From the NCBI GenBank assembly GCA_946183715.1, contig CAMHDB010000063.1:1-9187 (forward strand): 9,187 nt of DNA, in the 5' to 3' direction. Of this stretch, positions 1-5,432 are shown piece after piece. Both the position numbers and the translations under genes were made by a program. Each line of letters starts with the position of its first letter. The first letter of the stretch is position 1. Source of the stretch: an uncultured Oscillibacter sp. Its GTDB lineage: Bacteria; Bacillota; Clostridia; Oscillospirales; Oscillospiraceae. Under the pieces are notes generated by a model. It made no database searches and was not told where the DNA came from. It was given only the letters and a program-made list of their open reading frames with translations.

Positions 1-31
1 GGGTGCTTTTAGCTACATCCATGTGTTATTC

Positions 32-54
32 TATAGTCAAGTTGGATGACTATA
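32..54. repeat. Perfect 8-bp inverted repeat (AT-rich hairpin) interrupting the SLH frame
   Basis: TATAGTCA at 32-39 and TGACTATA at 47-54 are perfect inverted copies separated by 7 nt. The surrounding bases 1-57 are clearly more AT-rich than the SLH coding sequence that follows. They carry two stops (TGA 47-49, TAA 53-55) in the SLH reading frame. The hairpin sits just outside the point where recognisable SLH sequence resumes (about 57-59). It could be the end of an inserted element (IS200/IS605-type ends carry subterminal hairpins) or a rearrangement scar. The upstream side is outside the window, so this cannot be settled here. Confidence 0.5.
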
Positions 55-55
55 A

Positions 56-286
56 ATCCCGTGTACGCGCGCCCATGTGGTTACGTTCCTGTGGCGCGCG
101 CAGGGCCGCCCCGCGCCGTCGGGCGAAGGTTCCCTCGCCGACAGTTTCCCGCAGGGCTACTATACCGACGCCGTGCGCTGGGCCGACGCCGCCCGACTGC
201 TCAGCGGTACCGGAGAAGCCTTTACCCCGTCCGCGCTCTGTCCGAGAGCGGATATTGTCACGTATCTTTACCGGAATCTCGCATAA
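56..286 (+). pseudogene. 3' fragment of an S-layer-homology (SLH) domain protein
   Basis: The fragment encodes about 76 residues. It begins with the end of one SLH repeat (PCTRAHVVTFLWRA) and continues through one further SLH repeat ending PRADIVTYLYRNLA before a TAA stop. SLH domains bind pyruvylated secondary cell-wall polymer and anchor exported proteins to the wall. Typically three occur at one end of a protein; here the final 1.5 are C-terminal. No start codon with a ribosome-binding site is seen, and two stops lie directly upstream in frame, so this is not an intact gene. Residue patterns shared with SLH repeats are TRA..VTFLWRA, YY..AV.WA and F.P...C.RA.IVT.LYR. The last repeat is somewhat divergent in its middle (ADAARLLSGTG). 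Most likely it is the tail of a gene broken by an insertion or rearrangement. A contig-edge artefact is the main alternative. Confidence 0.75.
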
Positions 287-294
287 TGTGCTAC

Positions 295-323
295 CCTCTC
301 CCGTTCGCGGGAGGGGACTTTTT
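295..323 (+). terminator. Rho-independent terminator after the SLH fragment
   Basis: A 9-bp stem (295-303 with 308-316, one G-T wobble) is closed by a UUCG tetraloop and followed by ACTTTTT. It lies 8 nt after the SLH stop codon and is a strong textbook intrinsic terminator. Its good condition suggests the SLH gene was expressed recently. Confidence 0.85.
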
Positions 324-336
324 GCGCGGAAATTCC

Positions 337-365
337 TTGCGCGGGGGCGGCGTTTCTGCTATGAT
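337..365 (+). promoter_or_regulatory. Sigma-A-type promoter for the leader ORF and coiled-coil gene
   Basis: The -35 TTGCGC (337-342), a 17-bp spacer and the -10 TATGAT (360-365) are present, with an extended -10 TG at 357-358. The predicted transcript starts near 372, about 155 nt before the GTG start at 528, so the message has a long 5' leader containing a small ORF. Confidence 0.65.
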
Positions 366-411
366 AGACGCCGTAAGCATACGTTTCCGAGGAAAACAGG
401 GAGGTTGACTT

Positions 412-435
412 ATGAGCATTTGCAAGTGGGAGTAG
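412..435 (+). CDS. Putative 7-codon leader peptide (MSICKWE)
   Basis: ATG at 412 is preceded at good spacing by GGGAGG (399-404) and followed after seven codons by TAG. It begins about 40 nt into the transcript predicted from the promoter at 337-365 and lies about 90 nt before the main coding gene at 528. The product would be Met-Ser-Ile-Cys-Lys-Trp-Glu. A well-placed ribosome-binding site on so short an ORF suggests a leader peptide or translational control element. No clear terminator/antiterminator pair follows, only a weak 6-bp hairpin (486-491 with 504-509) close to the next ribosome-binding site. I recognise no known leader family, and a chance ORF is possible. Confidence 0.35.
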   Translation: MSICKWE

Positions 436-527
436 CCTACACCTACCTGTACCGTATCATGCAACGCCTGTCTTAATTTCCACCCCTCTGTGCCGATATA
501 AAGACAGAGAGAAAGGAGGCGGGAGCC

Positions 528-1166
528 GTGGATATGAATCCGGTTACGCGGGCAGTGACGTTCCGTCGGGCGTCGAGGAATCTCCGCGACATGAAACGGG
601 CATCGGGGACGCCTGTCAGCACGGGGCGCAACCGCGACACCGTACAGTTGAACGAGGAGCAGTTCCGGACGGCGGCGGAAGAGGGCTATATCGAGTTCAA
701 CGGGAAAAAATTCGCCGTGTCGGAGGAAATGGCGGCAGAGATTGACGCTGTCCGGGCGCGTGTGGCGGCGTACAATCAGGCGAAAGCCTTGATGGAGGCC
801 GCCGAACACAACGCGCAAGCCGCGAAACAACAGGCGAAAGTCGCGGCGGAACAGGCAAAGGCGCAGGCGAAGGCCTTGGAAATCTACCGTCGAATCGCGA
901 GCTGCGGGAGGGTGCCGCCGCAGGACGAAAAATTCCTACAGAACTTTTCGCCGGAGCTGTACCTAGCGGCGAAAATGGCGGCGCTGATGGCGAAGGAGCA
1001 CAAGGACTATGACAGTGTTCTGGAAGGCGAGGACGCGTCAGAGGAGAACGGCGCCGCCGCGTCAGAGGGAGAAAGTACCGTTGAAAAGGTAGCGGTTTCC
1101 GTGTCGGACGGGGACGCGCCGAGCGTCGACGCCGTGTCTACGGTGTCCGTGGACGTTTCCGAATAG
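528..1166 (+). CDS. Hypothetical Ala/Glu-rich coiled-coil protein
   Basis: The product is 212 aa of unrecognised family. The GTG start at 528 is chosen because AAAGGAGG (512-519) lies 8 nt upstream; the ATG at 534 would be too far from it. Residues 1-35 are basic (R/K-rich) and residues 36-65 look like a small fold (VQLNEEQFRTAAEEGYIEFNG). Residues 66-118 form an Ala/Gln/Lys-rich helix or coiled coil. Residues 119-165 include an RRIASCG.VPPQDEKFL segment followed by LYLAAKMAALMAKEHKDYDS. The tail 166-212 is acidic, Ser/Val/Asp-rich and probably disordered. No signal peptide or membrane segment is visible, so it is probably cytoplasmic. It has its own promoter and terminator and is monocistronic apart from the leader ORF. 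Function is unknown; a structural or scaffold role is only a guess from the coiled coil. Confidence 0.8.
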   Translation: MDMNPVTRAVTFRRASRNLRDMKRASGTPVSTGRNRDTVQLNEEQFRTAAEEGYIEFNGKKFAVSEEMAAEIDAVRARVAAYNQAKALMEAAEHNAQAAKQQAKVAAEQAKAQAKALEIYRRIASCGRVPPQDEKFLQNFSPELYLAAKMAALMAKEHKDYDSVLEGEDASEENGAAASEGESTVEKVAVSVSDGDAPSVDAVSTVSVDVSE

Positions 1167-1172
1167 CGCCGT

Positions 1173-1203
1173 ACCCCGCCGCATTTGCGACGGGGTGCTT
1201 TTA
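1173..1203 (+). terminator. Rho-independent terminator of the coiled-coil gene
   Basis: The stem pairs 1173-1182 with 1187-1196 (10 positions, one C-A mismatch) across the loop ATTT, followed by GCTTTTAT. It begins 7 nt after the TAG stop. The U-tract exists only on the plus strand. The convergent spoIVFB-like gene ends inside that T-run (TAA at 1201-1203 on the minus strand). Confidence 0.75.
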
Positions 1204-1782
1204 TGCCCGCCCGAGGCACTCCCGGACGGATACGGCGAGCAGTCCGAGCATGGCGGGGAGTAACCACAGACTGCCGCCGCTTCTGTGCATGACGCAGGCC
1301 AGCCCCGACGCCAATGCCAAGGCCCCCGCCGCGCTGACCCAGCGCGCGGCGTATTCGCCCGCCGCCGGGCCGGCCGCCCACGAGAGCGACAGTTCCAGAG
1401 CACGGCCCCCGTCGAGCGGACGCACGGGCAACAGGTTGAACGCGCAGAGTACGAGGCTGGCCCCGGTGAAGGCGGGCCACGGATTCCCCGCCGCCGCGCA
1501 GAGTAAGGCCGCGAGGAGATTCGCCCCCGGGCCCGCGAGGACGCACGACAATTCCTGTCCGTAGGAGAGGCGGGAGCAGTCGCTGTCGAGGACGGCCCCG
1601 CAGACGCCGAGGCGGAGTCCGGTCACGCGCGCGCCGCAGTGGCGCAGGGCGGTGAGGTGTCCGCACTCGTGGACGAGCGCGGCGGCGAGTACCGTCAACA
1701 ATGGGCGCAGTCCGTTGGCCGCCGCGAACCACGTCAGCAGGACGTAGAACCCCGGCGAACCGTGTACGCGTAGCCTTGCCAT
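1201..1782 (-). CDS. spoIVFB: SpoIVFB-like M50 (site-2 protease family) intramembrane metalloprotease
   Basis: The product is a 193-aa polytopic membrane protease. In Bacillus SpoIVFB sits in the outer forespore membrane and removes the pro-sequence of sigma-K late in sporulation. Zinc-site motifs are complete: HECGH at residues 38-42 within the first hydrophobic helix pair, GPGAN at 84-88, and NLLPVRPLDGGR at 116-127 with Asp124 as third ligand. No CBS domain follows, and the protein is shorter than B. subtilis SpoIVFB, as is common for compact clostridial versions. ATG at 1782 is preceded by AAGGAG at suitable spacing. It begins 19 bp after the stop of a LytM-domain membrane protein, the gene order of the spoIVF operon, which is the main reason to prefer SpoIVFB over a generic M50 peptidase. 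The substrate is inferred, not shown. Confidence 0.85.
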   Translation of the reverse strand: MARLRVHGSPGFYVLLTWFAAANGLRPLLTVLAAALVHECGHLTALRHCGARVTGLRLGVCGAVLDSDCSRLSYGQELSCVLAGPGANLLAALLCAAAGNPWPAFTGASLVLCAFNLLPVRPLDGGRALELSLSWAAGPAAGEYAARWVSAAGALALASGLACVMHRSGGSLWLLPAMLGLLAVSVRECLGRA

Positions 1783-1801
1783 ATCTTTTGCGCTCCTTCC
1801 G

Positions 1802-2773
1802 TTATCCCGCCAGATAGTAAACGGGGTTCAGGTAGATTCCCTCCCGCTGCAGGGCGAAATGTAAATGCGGCCCCGTGGCCTGTCCGGTCGCGCCGACTTC
1901 CCCGAGTTTGTCGCCCATGCGCACAGCCGCCCCGGCGGTTGCCGTGACGCGTTCGCAGTGCGCGTAGAGCGTCGTAAAGCCGCCGCCGTGCTCCACCGTA
2001 CAGTATTTGCCGAAACTACTGCTTTCCCCGGTGGCGGTCACGACGCCGTCGGCGAAACAGACGATTTCCGTACCCGTGTCGGCGGCGATGTCGACGCCGT
2101 AGTGAAAGCGCTCCGCGCCGTCGATGGGGTGTTTGCGGTAGCCGAAACCGGAAGTCAGCGTGCCGCGTACCGGGCACTGGTAGTCGAAATTCAAGAGAAC
2201 CTGTTCCATGCCGACGTTTTCCGGCAGGTTCTGTCCGGTGTACAGGAACGTTTGCGGGCGGGCGTCGTCGGAGGCGTTGCTGTCCGACGACGGCTCCGCG
2301 ATGACCGCCGCGCCGGAAGTCTCGGGCCACGGCTCCGAGAGCGACGCGAACGCGGTACTGTTCGCGAACGGCTCCGACCACTCGTGGGGCGTCAGCGTCT
2401 CCGGGAGTTCGGACACGCTCCCCGCCACGGTTTCGGCGAGTGCCTCGGGCGCGGCTTCTCCGGATTCTCCGCCGCCGTCCGTCGGCAGAAATACCGCCTC
2501 CCAGACTTCCCGCAAGCCCTCGGCGGGGTTGCTCTCCCCGGCGAATGTCCGGCCCACCGTCGAAAAGACTTCCTGCACGTCCATATTCCTGTCAAGGGCC
2601 GCGCTGAGCGTACTGCGCAACGTCGCGGCATGTTTGGGGCCCCAGAGTTTCGCCGCCACCAGCGCCACGAATACCGTACCGCATATCATGAACTGCCAGA
2701 ACTGCTTCCCGCCGCGCCCGCGTCTGCGCTTGCCGTATTTGTGGACTGTATACCGCCCTGTCCCTGTCCTCAT
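1802..2773 (-). CDS. spoIVFA: SpoIVFA-like membrane protein with C-terminal LytM/M23 domain
   Basis: The product is 323 aa. A basic N-terminus (RYTVHKYGKRRRGRG) precedes one membrane segment (about 25-43), a long Pro/Glu/Ser-rich linker (about 95-190) and an M23 peptidase (LytM) domain (about 200-320). In Bacillus SpoIVFA holds SpoIVFB and BofA in a complex and restrains it until SpoIVB and CtpB from the forespore cleave SpoIVFA. The LytM domain keeps the zinc-site pattern: His224 and Asp228 in FHYGVD, His272 in LYAH, and His303/His305 in GPHLHF, so catalytic competence cannot be excluded. GGGAGG lies 7 nt before the ATG at 2773. It forms an operon with the M50 protease 19 bp downstream, under a sigma-E-like promoter. 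A generic M23 murein hydrolase is the alternative if the M50 neighbour is ignored. Confidence 0.8.
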   Translation of the reverse strand: MRTGTGRYTVHKYGKRRRGRGGKQFWQFMICGTVFVALVAAKLWGPKHAATLRSTLSAALDRNMDVQEVFSTVGRTFAGESNPAEGLREVWEAVFLPTDGGGESGEAAPEALAETVAGSVSELPETLTPHEWSEPFANSTAFASLSEPWPETSGAAVIAEPSSDSNASDDARPQTFLYTGQNLPENVGMEQVLLNFDYQCPVRGTLTSGFGYRKHPIDGAERFHYGVDIAADTGTEIVCFADGVVTATGESSSFGKYCTVEHGGGFTTLYAHCERVTATAGAAVRMGDKLGEVGATGQATGPHLHFALQREGIYLNPVYYLAG

Positions 2774-2800
2774 GTCTCCGCCTCCCGCGCCGTTTCCAAC

Positions 2801-2829
2801 ACTCTATGCGCCCCCGGGAGGAAATATTC
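2801..2829 (-). promoter_or_regulatory. Sigma-E-like promoter of the spoIVFA-spoIVFB operon
   Basis: Read on the minus strand, GAATATT (2823-2829), a 14-bp spacer and CATAGAGT (2801-2808) resemble the mother-cell sigma-E consensus (about KMATATT, 14-15 bp, CATACAMT). Transcription would start near 2793, just upstream of the ribosome-binding site (2781-2786) and 20 nt before the start codon. The Bacillus spoIVF operon is known to be sigma-E controlled, so context and sequence agree. Confidence 0.55.
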
Positions 2830-2926
2830 CCCTGAAGCAACGCTATAAGCGTGTTCAGAGGAAAATCCCGGCGCACTCGGCAAAGGACAGGCGGCATAGT
2901 GTCGCGCAACGACGGAGCGGGAGACG

Positions 2927-2957
2927 AAAAAGCCTCCCCCGCAACGACAGGGAAGGC
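2927..2957 (-). terminator. Rho-independent terminator of the BIG2-domain gene
   Basis: On the minus strand, GCCTTCCC (2950-2957) pairs with GGGGAGGC (2932-2939), including one T-G wobble, around a 10-nt loop, then runs into TTTTT (2927-2931). It starts 7 nt after the TAA of the gene ending at 2965 and separates that gene from the spoIVF promoter. Confidence 0.8.
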
Positions 2958-2964
2958 GCGTAAC

Positions 2965-3822
2965 TTATCCGGGGACGCGTACCACGCAAATGAGATAGCC
3001 GCCGTCCCACGAGGCCCGGATACGGGCTTGTCCCTTGCTCAACGGTATCACGAGGCCGTTTTCGTCGACGGACGCCACGGACGGGTTTTCGCTTGTCCAC
3101 GCAATCGGCCCGTCGACGCCGGAGACTTTCAACTGGTACTCGCCCTCTTCTACAGTGCGGGTGAAATCGGTGGTATTGAGTTTCGCGGTGGTGGAAGTCG
3201 CCCCGGTAATCATACGGGCCACGCAGAGGCCCTTTCGTACTCCGTCGGTGACAATCACGTTTACTGTCCCGTGGGATACGGCGGTAATTTTGCCGTTCTC
3301 GTCGACGGACGCCACGGACGGGTTTTCGCTTATCCACGTAAACGGGCCCGTACTGCCGCCCTTGACGCGTACAGTCGCGCTCTCGCCCAGCGTCCGGAGG
3401 GTGAAGTCGTGCGTACTCAGTTCGATACCGTCCGGGAGGGCCCTTGCGGCGGCGTAGTCCAGTACAACGGGTTCGGGTTCGGGTTCCGGCTCTGGCTCGA
3501 AAAACTCGTCCTCGTCGGGAATCGCGTCTCCCGATTCCGTATCCACTCCCGGCAGTTCGTCGGTGTCCCCGGGCAGGGGTTCGGTATCCTCTACCTCGCG
3601 GCGAGGCAGGGACGTAACGCCCGTCTCCGCGCCGATTTTCCCGTCGGTGAACTGGTAGAGACGGTTCATCATCACGTCGCCGTAGCGGAGGTAAATCAGA
3701 ATGGCCGACAGGAGCAGAATAATCAGAACGAGTAAAAGCGTAATCAACGCGGAACCGCCCCGTTTCGGCGGCTGGCGTCGCGGGTCGTTGTCTTCCGGAT
3801 AGCGCGGGGTGTTCTCGTCCAT
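2965..3822 (-). CDS. Membrane-anchored protein with two BIG2 (bacterial Ig-like) domains
   Basis: The product is 285 aa. A hydrophilic Pro/Arg-rich cytoplasmic N-terminus precedes one strong membrane segment (about 26-46). An acidic linker (about 75-118) ends in a Glu-Pro repeat, and two BIG2 Ig-like domains follow (about 133-206 and 214-284). Each domain carries the signature W.SENPSVASVDENG with following GxA/GxV strands (HGTVNVIV and KGQARIRA). BIG2 domains are extracellular beta-sandwiches found in adhesins and surface proteins; here they sit at the end of a type II-like anchor. AAAGGAG lies 8 nt before the ATG at 3822. A consensus promoter and a downstream terminator make it monocistronic. 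No enzyme domain is seen. A spacer, adhesion or wall-associated role is inferred from architecture only. Confidence 0.85.
   Translation of the reverse strand: MDENTPRYPEDNDPRRQPPKRGGSALITLLLVLIILLLSAILIYLRYGDVMMNRLYQFTDGKIGAETGVTSLPRREVEDTEPLPGDTDELPGVDTESGDAIPDEDEFFEPEPEPEPEPVVLDYAAARALPDGIELSTHDFTLRTLGESATVRVKGGSTGPFTWISENPSVASVDENGKITAVSHGTVNVIVTDGVRKGLCVARMITGATSTTAKLNTTDFTRTVEEGEYQLKVSGVDGPIAWTSENPSVASVDENGLVIPLSKGQARIRASWDGGYLICVVRVPG
3062..3331 (-). repeat. 33-bp perfect direct repeat within the two BIG2 domains
   Basis: The 33 bases at 3062-3094 recur identically at 3299-3331, 237 bp (79 codons) apart and in the same frame. They encode the ENPSVASVDEN segment of each BIG2 domain. The flanking domain sequence is much less similar. 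Identity at synonymous positions suggests recent duplication or gene conversion, beyond what protein constraint explains. Confidence 0.85.
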
Positions 3823-3860
3823 AGCGAATCTCCTTTCTACCGTACACTGTGCGTAGGGTA

Positions 3861-3889
3861 ATCATAGCGGGTTTTGGGGTACGTGTCAA
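3861..3889 (-). promoter_or_regulatory. Sigma-A-type promoter of the BIG2-domain gene
   Basis: On the minus strand, TTGACA (3884-3889), a 17-bp spacer and TATGAT (3861-3866) give a near-consensus vegetative promoter. It lies about 40 nt upstream of the start codon at 3822 and suggests strong constitutive expression. Confidence 0.85.
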
Positions 3890-3933
3890 GGCGGATTTTG
3901 TAAACAATTCGTGCGCAAACGTCGCGGAACGCG

Positions 3934-3968
3934 AAACAAAACGCCTCCCCGTGGTCATGGGGAGGCGT
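3934..3968 (-). terminator. Rho-independent terminator of the acylphosphatase gene
   Basis: A perfect 10-bp stem pairs 3941-3950 with 3959-3968 across an 8-nt loop. On the minus strand it is followed by TTTGTTT. It lies 6 nt after the acylphosphatase stop. The stem core GCCTCCCC/GGGGAGGC closely matches the terminator at 2932-2957. Confidence 0.85.
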
Positions 3969-3974
3969 CGTTCG

Positions 3975-4247
3975 TTATCCGGTGGGGCGGAAGTCGCGCT
4001 CGCCGTCGACGAGCGGGAGTTCCTCACTTTCGACGCCCGTAATACGGATGAAGCGGTCTTTGCGCAGGTCGTAGAGCAGGCGCGTGATGAGCGCGTCGTC
4101 GCCCTGTATTTCCATTTCAACGCGCCCGTCCCACAGGTTCCTGACCCATCCGGTCAATTTGGCGGCGCGGGCGGCGTAGGTGGCGCGGTAGCGGAAGCCG
4201 ACGCCCTGCACGCGCCCGGAAAAGTAGAAGTGTCGGCGTACTTTCAT
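3975..4247 (-). CDS. acyP: Acylphosphatase
   Basis: The product is 90 aa from the ATG at 4247, the usual family length. Acylphosphatases are small cytoplasmic alpha/beta enzymes that hydrolyse the carboxyl-phosphate bond of acyl phosphates such as acetyl phosphate or carbamoyl phosphate. The signature GRVQGVGFRY (residues 11-20) contains the phosphate-binding loop and catalytic Arg19, and GWVRNLWDG (33-41) supplies catalytic Asn37. An in-frame TTG at 4262 or GTG at 4256 would add 5 or 3 residues, but no start has a good ribosome-binding site and ATG fits the family. It follows the aquaporin gene by 57 bp with a hairpin between them and no obvious promoter of its own, so it may depend on read-through. 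Its physiological substrate is not evident from the neighbours. Confidence 0.9.
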   Translation of the reverse strand: MKVRRHFYFSGRVQGVGFRYRATYAARAAKLTGWVRNLWDGRVEMEIQGDDALITRLLYDLRKDRFIRITGVESEELPLVDGERDFRPTG

Positions 4248-4269
4248 GGCAGTCACTTTCAAGCGGGAA

Positions 4270-4295
4270 GCGGGGCATTCCGGAGAATGCCCCGC
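4270..4295 (-). terminator. Perfect 11-bp hairpin between aquaporin and acylphosphatase (weak terminator or processing stem)
   Basis: The stem pairs 4270-4280 with 4285-4295 perfectly around the loop CGGA. It starts 9 nt after the aquaporin stop. On the minus strand the following bases (TTCCCGCTTG) lack a true U-tract, so it is a partial terminator, mRNA-stabilising stem or attenuator rather than a certain terminator. Confidence 0.5.
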
Positions 4296-4304
4296 CTGTC
4301 CGAA

Positions 4305-4991
4305 TCAGTTTTCGAGATACTTGTAGAGGAACGCGGCGAGGGCGGCGCCTACCAGCGGGCCGACAATGAAGACCCACAGGCTGGCCATGGGGGCGACGTT
4401 CCCGGTCATGGCGGCGACGATGGCGGGGCCAAGACTGCGGGCCGGGTTGACGGACGTGCCCGTCAGGCCGATACCGAGGATGTGTACGCCCGTGAGGGTC
4501 AGGCCGATGACGAGGCCGCCGAACGAGCCGTGCTTGGCCTTCTTGGACGTGACGCCCAGAATGCAGAGCAGGAAAATGCAGGTCAGGACGATTTCGACGA
4601 GCAGTCCGGCGGCGGCGTTGCCGTTGACGCCCGCGAGGCCGTTGGTGCCCAGTCCGCCGGTCTGGTCTACTACGCCGCCCATGCCGAAAATCGCCGCGAG
4701 AATGCCGGAGCCGACCAGCGCGCCGACACACTGCGAGATGACGTAGCCGACGAAGTCCGACACCGTCAGGCCGCCGCTGAGGTAGACGCCCAGCGACACC
4801 GCCGGGTTGATGTGGCACCCGGAGATGTTGCCGATGGAGTAGGCCATCGCGACGATGGACAGGCCGAAGGCCAGCGCCGTGAGGATGTAGCCGCCGCCGT
4901 TGGCGGCGTCGCAACCGACGAGCATCGCCGTACCGCAGCCGAGTACGACCAGCGTCATGGTCCCGATAGCTTCCGCAATGTACTTTTTCAT
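4305..4991 (-). CDS. aqpZ: Aquaporin (water channel, AqpZ-like)
   Basis: The product is a 228-aa MIP-family channel with six membrane helices and two half-helix NPA loops (N62-P63-A64 in GCHINPAVS and N182-P183-A184 in SVNPARS). It allows passive water movement through the cytoplasmic membrane. Aligned by hand to E. coli AqpZ, the four selectivity-filter positions are Phe42, His170, Thr179 and Arg185. They equal AqpZ F43/H174/T183/R189, which marks a water-selective channel rather than a glycerol facilitator. A Gly/Asn-rich loop (about 104-127) replaces the AqpZ periplasmic loop. AAAGGAGGT precedes the ATG by 10 nt, and a strong promoter lies just upstream. Acylphosphatase follows on the same strand. 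I use aqpZ for the subfamily; orthology is by similarity only. Confidence 0.93.
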   Translation of the reverse strand: MKKYIAEAIGTMTLVVLGCGTAMLVGCDAANGGGYILTALAFGLSIVAMAYSIGNISGCHINPAVSLGVYLSGGLTVSDFVGYVISQCVGALVGSGILAAIFGMGGVVDQTGGLGTNGLAGVNGNAAAGLLVEIVLTCIFLLCILGVTSKKAKHGSFGGLVIGLTLTGVHILGIGLTGTSVNPARSLGPAIVAAMTGNVAPMASLWVFIVGPLVGAALAAFLYKYLEN

Positions 4992-5023
4992 GCTTGCAAG
5001 GACCTCCTTTCTGATGTAAGGCC

Positions 5024-5052
5024 ATTATAACAGGCTTGTCCGCGCTTTGCAA
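5024..5052 (-). promoter_or_regulatory. Sigma-A-type promoter of the aquaporin gene
   Basis: On the minus strand, TTGCAA (5047-5052), a 17-bp spacer and a perfect TATAAT (5024-5029) with an extended-TG are present, about 33 bp before the start codon. It is divergent from the T-box promoter, the two -35 boxes lying about 95 bp apart. Confidence 0.8.
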
Positions 5053-5145
5053 GGCAAAAGTACACAGAATCGCGGCGGCGCGGCGCGAAAAAATCGGCAA
5101 TTCGCCCCCGCCGCCGCTTTGCGCCCGCAATTTTTCGGAAAGTCC

Positions 5146-5174
5146 TTGACACGGGCGCACGGATTGGCTAATAT
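5146..5174 (+). promoter_or_regulatory. Sigma-A-type promoter of the cysE-cysS T-box transcript
   Basis: A perfect TTGACA (5146-5151), a 17-bp spacer and TAATAT (5169-5174) place the transcript start near 5181, at the 5' edge of the T-box leader. TATACT at 5172-5177 is an alternative -10 but would need a 20-bp spacer. Confidence 0.85.
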
Positions 5175-5180
5175 ACTGTC

Positions 5181-5406
5181 AGCAGAGACAGCGCGAAGAA
5201 CGGAAAGAGTACCGGGCAGTCCGGCGCACAGAGAGCCCCCGCCGGAAGGCTGGAAGCGGAGGCGCGCGGGGCCCCGGGAAGTGCGTCCGGGAGCGCGGGG
5301 TGAGAATCCCCCGAACCGTCCCGCGTCATGGGGCTTTGAGTGAGAAATGAGAGTGGAACCGCGGTTTTACGCCGCCTCTCGTACTTGTACGGGGGGCGGC
5401 TTTTTT
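5181..5406 (+). promoter_or_regulatory. T-box riboswitch (tRNA-Cys responsive) upstream of cysE-cysS
   Basis: The leader is about 225 nt. The hallmark T-box sequence GAGTGGAACCGCGG lies at 5351-5364. Stem I features follow the family order: AAGAGTAC near 5204, AGAGAGC near 5230, a GGCTGGAAGC-type distal loop near 5247, then a GGGAAG-TGC-GTCCGGGAGC segment. I read the specifier as TGC at 5282-5284, a cysteine codon. The T-box bulge reads UGGA, complementary to the UCCA end expected for tRNA-Cys, whose discriminator base is usually U. Both readings match the downstream genes. Uncharged tRNA-Cys would stabilise the antiterminator and let transcription proceed. Stem pairings were not folded computationally. 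Confidence 0.93.
5371..5406 (+). terminator. T-box regulated intrinsic terminator
   Basis: A long stem pairs GCCGCC... (5371-5383) with ...GGCGGC (5388-5400) around CTTG, including G-T wobbles, and is followed by six T residues. Its 5' arm overlaps bases that would pair with the T-box GAGAG/GCGG segments, as expected for mutually exclusive antiterminator and terminator. Confidence 0.92.
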
Positions 5407-5432
5407 GCCAATCCCCCGAAAGGAGAAACACC

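Noticed and set aside
1865..2848. Plus-strand open frame of 327 codons opposite spoIVFA
   Set aside because: It is antisense to a clear M23-domain gene, with no domain or ribosome-binding site of its own.
3470..3500. Tandem 6-bp repeat near the Glu-Pro codons, considered as a microsatellite or regulatory repeat
   Set aside because: It encodes the Pro-Glu linker typical of wall-spanning proteins; low-complexity coding explains it.
2855..4120. Minus-strand open frame of 421 codons
   Set aside because: It overlaps the BIG2 gene in another frame, runs through two terminators and a promoter, and is Arg-rich shadow sequence.
3849..5030. Long plus-strand open frame of 393 codons
   Set aside because: It lies antisense to the acylphosphatase and aquaporin genes and crosses their terminators. 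Its composition is the low-complexity Asp/Gly/Arg/Ala typical of a GC-rich shadow frame, and it has no ribosome-binding site.
5340..5432. Upstream extension of the cysE reading frame
   Set aside because: It falls within the T-box and its terminator. The AAAGGAG before 5433 and family length favour the internal ATG.
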